A DNA stretch of 22,304 bases, taken from assembly GCA_002337545.1 (NCBI GenBank), contig DDGE01000036.1, forward strand, positions 146,048-168,351, in the 5' to 3' direction. Positions 15,144-21,231 of this stretch are shown piece by piece. The notes below the pieces were generated by a model. That model saw nothing but the letters and a program-made list of their open reading frames with translations, was not told where the DNA came from and did no database searches. Positions within the stretch are counted from its first letter, which is position 1, and each line of letters begins with the position of its first letter. Position numbers and translations under genes: made by a program. Origin of the DNA: Phycisphaerales bacterium UBA1910. GTDB taxonomy: Bacteria > Planctomycetota > Phycisphaerae > Phycisphaerales > UBA1924.

Positions 15144-15173
15144 TAGGTCTTTTTACCTACAATCGTGTATAAT
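15144..15173 (+). promoter_or_regulatory. Response regulator promoter with inverted repeat
   Basis: A consensus -10 box TATAAT lies at 15168-15173. No good -35 box is present; instead the perfect inverted repeat TAGGT (15144-15148), six bases, ACCTA (15155-15159) sits where a -35 element would be, as expected for an activator or autoregulator site. The intergenic region is clearly richer in A+T than the flanking genes. Confidence 0.5.
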
Positions 15174-15220
15174 GAGTCATCATGAGTATAACGCACTCTC
15201 AACGAGGAGACTCTCAGAAG

Positions 15221-15883
15221 ATGGGTGATCAAGTTCCCAGTACACGAATCCGTGTGGTTCTGATCGATGATCATCAGATCGTCTCAGAAGCGCTGGGGGC
15301 GGTGTTGGATAGCACTGGTGATATCGAAGTGGTTGCACGGGTCAGCCATCCGGACAATATCGTCTCTGAAATCGTGGAGCATGAGCCAGATGTGGCCATC
15401 TGCGATATGGAGATGCCCGGCGGCGATCCCCTCGATCGAATCTCCGAGGCGCTCCCGCAATCGCCCAATACCAGGGTCATCGTGCTCACCGCCTTCCCCA
15501 CAGACATGCATATCACCCGCTCAGTGCAGATCGGGCTCAATGGATTCCTCACAAAGAACGAGCCCATCGAGGCAGTCGTCGATGGCATCCGCGCCGTTCA
15601 TGCAGGGCATGTGATCTACTCCGATGAAGTCCGTGAACGCATGGCACCAGACAATCATGGAGCGACCCACTCGGAACTCAAGGTCCTGACACTGACCCCC
15701 AGAGAACTGAGCGTCGTCCGTCTCGTCGCGTTGGGAATGACAACGACTCAGATCGCTGAGTCGATCCATCGCTCCCCGAAGACAATCGATAATCAGATCA
15801 GCTCTGCGCTCACCAAGACGAGAAGCAGCAACCGGGTAGAACTCTCCCGCTGGGCGATCCGCGAGGGGCTCGTCAGGCCTTGA
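15221..15883 (+). CDS. NarL/FixJ-family response regulator
   Basis: A 220-residue regulator with an N-terminal receiver domain (VVLIDDHQIVSEAL, phospho-acceptor D62 in VAICDMEMPGGDP, VIVLTAF, lysine in GFLTKNEP) and a C-terminal LuxR-type helix-turn-helix (LTPRELSVVRLVALGMTTTQIAESIHRSPKTIDNQIS). It probably takes phosphate from the kinase encoded divergently and binds DNA as a dimer. The ATG at 15221 is chosen because GAGGAG (15204-15209) precedes it and the receiver fold begins soon after; an in-frame ATG at 15182, eight bases after a TATAAT box, would add 13 residues on a leaderless transcript. Its stop codon touches that of the convergent downstream gene. Confidence 0.88.
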   Translation: MGDQVPSTRIRVVLIDDHQIVSEALGAVLDSTGDIEVVARVSHPDNIVSEIVEHEPDVAICDMEMPGGDPLDRISEALPQSPNTRVIVLTAFPTDMHITRSVQIGLNGFLTKNEPIEAVVDGIRAVHAGHVIYSDEVRERMAPDNHGATHSELKVLTLTPRELSVVRLVALGMTTTQIAESIHRSPKTIDNQISSALTKTRSSNRVELSRWAIREGLVRP

Positions 15884-17125
15884 TCAATCATCCTCTCGCG
15901 ACGGGAGTGGGTGTTTGATCTCCAGCGCAGTCGGGAACGCCGGGTACGCGATCTTAATCCGGAACGCTCGGAAGTCCTCGTACTTGTGCCCCATCCGATC
16001 CATCAGCCACTCCATCATGGCCCTGTACCGCGTGTACTGCGGTGTCGGTGGGGGCGTCCTGCTCACCCCGAGATCCATCAACTGCTCGCTCAGATGCAGC
16101 TTTGTGCGCACATGCGTGCTCGTCATGCCCGCCACATCCGAATACAGCTCCACGATGGGGTCCATCGCGAAGGTGAGTTCGCGGTGGAAGAGCATATCGA
16201 CAATCATCAGTTCGCTCGGCACCTCGCACCGTGCGGTGTGAGTGCCCCAACGATTCTCGGCGGAGCTGTACATCGGCAGCTCCCGGTGCACCGTACCGGC
16301 GGTGCATGTCAATGCCCCGGTATTGCCCGCGGGGCCCTCGGTCAGCTCGTAGCTCACCGCATCGCGATCTTCCACGCGGCGTAGATCCGGCACCGGATCA
16401 GAGCAGAACTCCGGCATCAGAGGTGCCAGGTCATTCTTCAACGCATACGCACGATCGAGCGCCTCATGCGAGTAGGCCTTGCCGGTATGGTTGTCATCGG
16501 AGTTGCTCGCACGCCGTGACATGATCCACGACACATCCGGACGGATCCGGCGAAAATCGATAAACGAGTTCACATTCGCCAGATCCACGCAACCATCGCG
16601 TTGCGAGGGCACCATCATTCCAATCTTGAGCAGCGTCCGCGCCTGCGCACCCCACACATAGCTTGAACCTTGGTACAGCAGCTTGCGGTGCTGCTCATCG
16701 CGCGTTTGTCGGCCCTTGGTCGCCAGATTGCTCCCCATCATGTCCAAGGTTGCACGGTCCCCGGTGTGCACCCTGATCAGGCGTTCATAATCGCTGATCG
16801 CGTCCCGTGCGGTTTGCACCAGCGGCGGTTCCGCCTTCGTTTTGTCGATTCCTTTGAGCAGGATTCGAATCCCAGGCGGCCCGGGCATCTGTTCCAATGC
16901 CGCGGCCGGATCCTCAGCACCGATGATCTTCGTCAGTTTCCACGCCAGATTCTTGTTCAGTCCCAGATGCTCACTGATCGAGCCCGGCGTGCTCGGGTCC
17001 GCACCGATCGAGATCAGCAGTTCGGAGAACGCCACGCGAAGCCCTCGCACGACTTCATGGGCGTCGTTCGAGAAGCTTCTGGGCTCAGTATGCTGAGAAG
17101 ATTGTGTATCCGTGATCTGGGTCAT
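15884..17125 (-). CDS. Hypothetical protein, 413 residues
   Basis: I do not recognise this protein. It is soluble by inspection, with no signal peptide or membrane segment. Residues 45-75 or so (TPGSISEHLGLNKNLAWKL) look like a winged helix-turn-helix reading head, which suggests a DNA-binding regulator, but that is a weak inference. The remainder is mixed alpha/beta with a polar GPAGNTGALTCTAGTVHREL region and a proline cluster (RTPPPTPQYTRYR) near residue 365. The start at 17125 is supported by a TATACT box ending eight bases upstream and by the lack of an alternative; there is no Shine-Dalgarno sequence. The gene is convergent with the response regulator with zero bases between stop codons. 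Codon use resembles its neighbours. Confidence 0.75.
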   Translation of the reverse strand: MTQITDTQSSQHTEPRSFSNDAHEVVRGLRVAFSELLISIGADPSTPGSISEHLGLNKNLAWKLTKIIGAEDPAAALEQMPGPPGIRILLKGIDKTKAEPPLVQTARDAISDYERLIRVHTGDRATLDMMGSNLATKGRQTRDEQHRKLLYQGSSYVWGAQARTLLKIGMMVPSQRDGCVDLANVNSFIDFRRIRPDVSWIMSRRASNSDDNHTGKAYSHEALDRAYALKNDLAPLMPEFCSDPVPDLRRVEDRDAVSYELTEGPAGNTGALTCTAGTVHRELPMYSSAENRWGTHTARCEVPSELMIVDMLFHRELTFAMDPIVELYSDVAGMTSTHVRTKLHLSEQLMDLGVSRTPPPTPQYTRYRAMMEWLMDRMGHKYEDFRAFRIKIAYPAFPTALEIKHPLPSREDD

Positions 17126-17133
17126 GCTCGTTC

Positions 17134-17139
17134 AGTATA
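17134..17139 (-). promoter_or_regulatory. -10 box of the 413-residue protein gene
   Basis: TATACT on the minus strand ends eight bases before the ATG at 17125. No convincing -35 box is seen. Transcription would start within a base or two of the ATG, implying a leaderless message, in line with the absence of a ribosome binding site. Confidence 0.4.
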
Positions 17140-17178
17140 GAGGAAATGGACAAAATCCGCATTCATACGCCGTAAAGC

Positions 17179-17240
17179 GAGATATTTCGTTGCCAAGAGG
17201 AGGATCATAGCATGCGGCGAATAATTCGCAGAGATATTTC
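17179..17240. repeat. Direct repeat GAGATATTTC, two copies
   Basis: Identical ten-base near-palindromes occur at 17179-17188 and 17231-17240, 52 bases apart, close to five helical turns. The second copy lies inside a further hairpin-like context (GCAGA at 17228-17232 with TCTGC at 17239-17243) next to GCGAA-TAA-TTCGC (17217-17229). They sit in the A+T-rich gap between two divergent genes and may be regulator binding sites. The rest of the gap 17126-17392 shows nothing else convincing. Confidence 0.4.
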
Positions 17241-17392
17241 TGCGAACAGACGCAAAAATGCTTGCACCCGATCTCCACCACCGGTACGCTGGGCACTTTG
17301 GCCACTCCGCACGCGTGAACCCGTTGTCTGGTTCCACCCGCATGGACTCGCGCGGAGCACACATTTCACTCACTGGAGAAGAGGATCATCAC

Positions 17393-17998
17393 ATGAACAA
17401 GCTCATTGCTACAGCATTCATCGCGGGGCTGGCCTCGCACGCCGCCGCTGGAATTACCACCATCGATCCGTTCTTCGGTGATGCGTTCGAGACTTTCGAA
17501 CTCATCGGACCTCCCGGGTCCGTGTTTGGCGATGTGCCGATCTTCAACGGGAACGCCACCATCACCGACGAGCTCGCCAACCAGGTCATCGCCGCAGCCA
17601 ACCTCACCAGTTTCCTTACCGACGAGACAATCTTTGCGTACAACGGCAACTTCATGGGCGGGTTTCCTACCGGATGGGCTGTGATCAACTTCAACCAGGG
17701 CGCGACCGACTTCGGCGGATACTTCGGCACCGCCGATATCCTCAGCGGCGGCAACATCAGCTTCTTCGACGAGAACAACCAACTCATCGAAACGCTCTCG
17801 CTCGATATCCCGCTTAACGAATGGACCTGGTACGGATACAGCTCCGATGAGGCGTTCCATAGCGTGGTGATCCACGGCGGTTCGAATCCCAGCTCACCAA
17901 TCGTGCTGGATGACCTGCAGGTGAACTTCGTTCCCGCCCCGGGCGCACTCGCACTGCTTGGAATCGCCGGAATCACGAGTACCCGTCGTCGTCGATGA
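17393..17998 (+). CDS. Secreted protein with PEP-CTERM-like sorting tail
   Basis: A 201-residue predicted exported protein. It has a signal peptide MNKLIATAFIAGLASHAAA cut before GITTID, a beta-rich acidic middle (about residues 25-175) with FFDENNQLIETLSLDIP, and the C-terminal tail FVPAPGALALLGIAGITSTRRRR compared here with the PEP-CTERM layout: short motif, hydrophobic segment, arginine cluster. Proline-alanine-proline stands in place of Pro-Glu-Pro, a form seen in Phycisphaerae. Such tails direct sorting by exosortase and are cleaved. The ATG at 17393 has GAGG eight bases upstream and gives a clean signal peptide; an in-frame ATG at 17258 would bury it. The body's function is unknown. Confidence 0.82.
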   Translation: MNKLIATAFIAGLASHAAAGITTIDPFFGDAFETFELIGPPGSVFGDVPIFNGNATITDELANQVIAAANLTSFLTDETIFAYNGNFMGGFPTGWAVINFNQGATDFGGYFGTADILSGGNISFFDENNQLIETLSLDIPLNEWTWYGYSSDEAFHSVVIHGGSNPSSPIVLDDLQVNFVPAPGALALLGIAGITSTRRRR

Positions 17999-18041
17999 CC
18001 CGCGTTCCGCAAACACGAACCCATGAAAGGAACGAACTACC

Positions 18042-19037
18042 ATGAACCTCATCATGACCTCGTTGTGCTGTCTTGTCAGCAGCGCCACGCTCGCCTTTGC
18101 CGGCGGGCCAGTCGCCTACGCACCGAATAGCCAGACCAACAACGCAGACGACTCCGACGACCTGATCATGTTCGACCCCGGCAACCCGAGCGGCTACACC
18201 GTGATCGGGTCAATGGGAGTTGGCAATATCGGGTTCGGGGGATTGGACTTTGATGCCGATGGCAATCTCTGGGCATACGCATCCTTTTATAAGTCCACCG
18301 GCGGTGCAGCGTCTGGGCTTTACAGCGTTGACATGAACACGGGCGTAGCCACCCCAGTAGGCATCAATCTCCAAACACTTCAGGACATTGCCTTCAACCC
18401 TGTCGACGGCAAGATGTACGGCATCAATACCCGTCAGGCATCCATGACGCGTCTCTACGAGATCCATCTCGACACCGGGCTCGTGTCCGATCTTGGGCTG
18501 CTCTCCGGGCTGCCAGCGACGCACATCATCAACGGCTTCGCTTTCGATTCGCGGGGAAACATGTACCTGCAGGATCATAACTCCGATGCGATCTATGTGA
18601 CCGATGACATCGTGAATCCGGTCTCCATGCTCGTCGTCCTGCCTCAGGACAATAACTACAGCCAGGGTATGACGATCGACTGGTCACGCGATGACATCGG
18701 CTATCACGCCGCGGTCGGGCAGGGGATCTTCCCGAACTACTTCAGCCAGATCAACACCTTCTCTACCGATGGGAACACATATACGCTGGGGGGCAGCTTT
18801 GGCCCCAACGATCAGGACGGCATCCCCCCGGTACAGCCCGGTGATCTCGCCCTTCCACCGGCGGCCGCCTGCGAAGCAGACCTCAACACCGATGGCGATC
18901 TGGACTTCTTCGATGTCAGCGCATTCCTCAGCGCGTACAACGCGATGGATGACATCGCGGATTTTAACGGCGATGGTTTGTTCAACTTCTTCGATGTCAG
19001 CGATTTCCTGAACGCATACAACGCCGGTTGTCCATAA
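18042..19037 (+). CDS. Secreted GC-type dockerin protein, beta-propeller-like
   Basis: A 331-residue exported protein with signal peptide ending at about residue 20 (TLAFA-GG). Residues 25-265 carry repeated strand patterns such as GGLDFDADGNLWAY, DIAFNPVDGKMYGIN and GFAFDSRGNMYLQDHN that suggest a beta-propeller or SMP-30-like fold. The last 56 residues (276-331) form a GC-type dockerin with two calcium-loop repeats (DLNTDGDLDFFDVSAFL and DFNGDGLFNFFDVSDFL) bracketed by C277 and C330 and ending YNAGCP. This tail is typical of Phycisphaerae surface proteins. AAAGGAA lies nine bases before the ATG. It follows the previous gene after 43 bases, so the two may be cotranscribed. Ligand unknown. 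Confidence 0.88.
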   Translation: MNLIMTSLCCLVSSATLAFAGGPVAYAPNSQTNNADDSDDLIMFDPGNPSGYTVIGSMGVGNIGFGGLDFDADGNLWAYASFYKSTGGAASGLYSVDMNTGVATPVGINLQTLQDIAFNPVDGKMYGINTRQASMTRLYEIHLDTGLVSDLGLLSGLPATHIINGFAFDSRGNMYLQDHNSDAIYVTDDIVNPVSMLVVLPQDNNYSQGMTIDWSRDDIGYHAAVGQGIFPNYFSQINTFSTDGNTYTLGGSFGPNDQDGIPPVQPGDLALPPAAACEADLNTDGDLDFFDVSAFLSAYNAMDDIADFNGDGLFNFFDVSDFLNAYNAGCP

Positions 19038-19094
19038 CGCGTGCGGACACCCCCCTGTCCGAGCGAGTGATTCATTATGAGGGCACCGTGTGAA

Positions 19095-19124
19095 AAAGGC
19101 CCCGACGATTTCGTCGGGGCCTTT
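19095..19124. terminator. Bidirectional terminator between convergent genes
   Basis: AAAGGCCCCGACGA (19095-19108) and TCGTCGGGGCCTTT (19111-19124) form a near-perfect palindrome between the dockerin gene and the peroxidase gene. Read on the minus strand it is followed by TTTTT, so it is best as the terminator of the peroxidase gene; the plus-strand T-run is only CTTT. A weaker hairpin GGACA-CCCCCC-TGTCC (19045-19060) precedes it. Confidence 0.88.
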
Positions 19125-19148
19125 GTGATGTCCAAGCGTTTCAAGGTC

Positions 19149-21029
19149 TTACGGGCAGCCAGCGTTGTACTCGTCGAGGAACACCGACACATCGAAGAAA
19201 TCGAATACTCCGTCGTGACCGCTGTAGTCCGCACGGGGATCCTCAGCAGAGAAATGACCGATGAAGACGCTGATGTCGAAGTAGTTGAGGATCCCATCGT
19301 TATTCACATCGCCCGGGCACGGCTCAGCCGCAGCGAACACATCGTCGCTGAGCTCTTCGCCAATATCCGTGTTCCGCTGGATGATCTGCGAAAGCGTCTG
19401 CTCCTCAACCATCTCGACCATGTCTATAGGGAGGTAGGACTCATACCAGAAACGGTCCGCGCTGCGCAGACGCTGGAACTGATCTCCAAGGATGGCCACA
19501 AGCGTTGGCCCCACCATTGCGCCCGGAGCATGATCCTCAGCGAGCAGACCAACCCACGGATCAATCGAATCGACATCCGCGTACACGCTCGAGAGCCCCG
19601 CAATAACACTCGCGTGCGAGGAGATCTCAGAGAAATCAGTCACCGGGGTCAGACCCGCCATCTCCCGCAGCGCGTTGTAGTGGGGGATCCCATGATCACG
19701 CCCGCGCTGAATATTCAGACTCGCAAGGTCGAAGCCGCCCGAGCCGGGTGCCCCGAAGAGGAAGTTGCGGATATCGTCGACCACATAGGCGTCGATTTCC
19801 TGAGCCTTCTGCGACGCCAGACCACGCAGAATCCCGTCGATCCCATGGTCCGCGATATTCGAAGGGTTGAAGAATGCGTTCCGCAGGGGGAGGTTGCCCT
19901 CTGCGACCGTCTGGTCCGTAGCTTCAAGTCGAAGGAGAGTGGGCGAGAGCATCGTGTGGCCAACCCGGTACGCCGCGGTCGCGAACTCGTTCGCGATCAT
20001 CGGTTCCATCATCGGGTTGTACCCCGCGTAGGGTCCTAAGGCATCTTCGCCGAGCAGCACCGGAAGGAACTCATTGAATGTAATCGATTGCATCTCCGCC
20101 GCGACGATGGCGCGTGCTCGTTCATACAGCTCATCCCCGTCGGCATCAGGGAACTGGATGGCCATCTGCTGTGCCCAATAGTTGTGCTCGCGCATGAACA
20201 GGGTGTGCATCGCCGTCAACCCAGATTGCTCATTTGCACGGATATCCCCGCCAAGGAACAGCGTTGGATCATCGCTCGTCGGCGCATTGGGAAGCCCCGC
20301 GGTGTTGTACGGGAGCAGGTTGCCCGCGCTCGTTTTGAGCATCCCGGTTCCATCGTTCGTCCGCAACCAGTGTGCGACTTCCTCTTCCGATCCATACACA
20401 TTCGAGGCATCGATATACGCCGTGATGTTGTTCAGCTGCTGACGCTTGCCGTTCTCATCGAGAATATGCTCGGACCGATGCATACCGATGACCTGTGTGC
20501 CGGTGTTGTCAGGGTCAAACCAAGGGTCACCCGCGGGGACTTCGATATCGAAAGTGGCTTCTCCGACGGGGGTTTCATCGATATCGTGGTCAACGAACTG
20601 ACCCCACTGCCAAAGATAATCCGATGCGCCATTCGAGTTGGGGATATCACCGGGGCTCGCGTTCACAGCATTGCTCACGGCACGGGCGCTGGGCCCGTCA
20701 ATGCGCGCAGGGATGGACCCGTCATTGAGCGAGTATTCCGCGCTCATCATTCGAACCATTTTCGTGCCCGCGGCTCCCCATTCGGGGTGAGTCAGGTTGT
20801 TGCCGCTCCCATCAATCGTGCGGAACTCAAGGGGAAACACCGCGACACCATTGCGATGCGCAATCCCGATGCCGTCGCCGTCGAAAGGAACAAACCCACG
20901 CTGCTGCACCGATCGGCGCACGCTGTCTTCACGATCGCCGGGGCGAGCGATTGGCTCAGCACCGAAAGTGGTCCCGCTTGAGAGTGCAGCACCTGATAGA
21001 CAGACCAATAGAGTAGTAGTGAGACGCAT
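19149..21029 (-). CDS. Animal-type haem peroxidase with dockerin tail (peroxidockerin type)
   Basis: A 626-residue exported enzyme of the peroxidase-cyclooxygenase superfamily, expected to oxidise halides or phenols with hydrogen peroxide. A signal peptide covers about residues 1-23. Compared with myeloperoxidase, the key sites are present: Q144, D147, H148 and D149 in GQFVDHDID (distal histidine, haem-ester aspartate, calcium aspartate), the calcium loop TAYIDASNVYGSE (203-215), R264 and E267 in IRANEQSG, and proximal H358 in AYRVGHTMLSP; LNIQRGRDHG follows at 438-447. Residues 570-626 are a GC-type dockerin (C571, C625) ending YNAGCP. The methionine next to the haem-linking glutamate in myeloperoxidase is Q268 here. 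AGGAGG eight bases before the ATG fixes the start. Confidence 0.93.
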   Translation of the reverse strand: MRLTTTLLVCLSGAALSSGTTFGAEPIARPGDREDSVRRSVQQRGFVPFDGDGIGIAHRNGVAVFPLEFRTIDGSGNNLTHPEWGAAGTKMVRMMSAEYSLNDGSIPARIDGPSARAVSNAVNASPGDIPNSNGASDYLWQWGQFVDHDIDETPVGEATFDIEVPAGDPWFDPDNTGTQVIGMHRSEHILDENGKRQQLNNITAYIDASNVYGSEEEVAHWLRTNDGTGMLKTSAGNLLPYNTAGLPNAPTSDDPTLFLGGDIRANEQSGLTAMHTLFMREHNYWAQQMAIQFPDADGDELYERARAIVAAEMQSITFNEFLPVLLGEDALGPYAGYNPMMEPMIANEFATAAYRVGHTMLSPTLLRLEATDQTVAEGNLPLRNAFFNPSNIADHGIDGILRGLASQKAQEIDAYVVDDIRNFLFGAPGSGGFDLASLNIQRGRDHGIPHYNALREMAGLTPVTDFSEISSHASVIAGLSSVYADVDSIDPWVGLLAEDHAPGAMVGPTLVAILGDQFQRLRSADRFWYESYLPIDMVEMVEEQTLSQIIQRNTDIGEELSDDVFAAAEPCPGDVNNDGILNYFDISVFIGHFSAEDPRADYSGHDGVFDFFDVSVFLDEYNAGCP

Positions 21030-21055
21030 TATTCGGACCTCCTGAGCGTATTTCG

Positions 21056-21084
21056 ATCCTAGTGATTGAAGTCGGGAAACACAA
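21056..21084 (-). promoter_or_regulatory. Candidate promoter of the peroxidase gene
   Basis: On the minus strand TTGTGT (21079-21084) is followed after 17 bases by TAGGAT (21056-21061), the same -10 hexamer as the his promoter. The predicted start leaves an untranslated leader of about 20 bases containing the AGGAGG ribosome binding site. Confidence 0.5.
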
Positions 21085-21190
21085 GCTTGAAGTGAAACTC
21101 AGTTATGAGTTTTTGTGGTAAACATGTGTTTCCTACGCAGATCCCGATAGCGTCATCCGATTATCCGCATCGTTCACACTCGGGTTGCGG

Positions 21191-21196
21191 TATGAT
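21191..21196 (+). promoter_or_regulatory. -10 box of the TraB/GumN-like gene
   Basis: TATGAT matches the -10 consensus in five of six positions and lies 35 bases before the ATG at 21232, leaving about 29 bases of leader with a GGAG ribosome binding site. The -35 region is unconvincing. Confidence 0.4.
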
Positions 21197-21231
21197 TCAG
21201 AGAAAACCGAGTTCACTTCGCGGAGCCATTC

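Noticed and set aside
15182..15220. Upstream ATG for the response regulator
   Set aside because: GAGGAG precedes the second ATG and the extra 13 residues are not part of the receiver domain; kept only as an alternative start.
17212..17481. 89-codon plus-strand ORF with AGGAGG eight bases upstream
   Set aside because: Its translation is Arg/His-rich with no fold pattern and it overlaps the signal peptide of the secreted protein in another frame. The good ribosome site is noted as a finding, but a functional protein is not supported.
19077..20981. Long plus-strand ORFs (320 and 297 codons) opposite the peroxidase
   Set aside because: They are antisense shadows of a gene whose haem and calcium motifs are clear.
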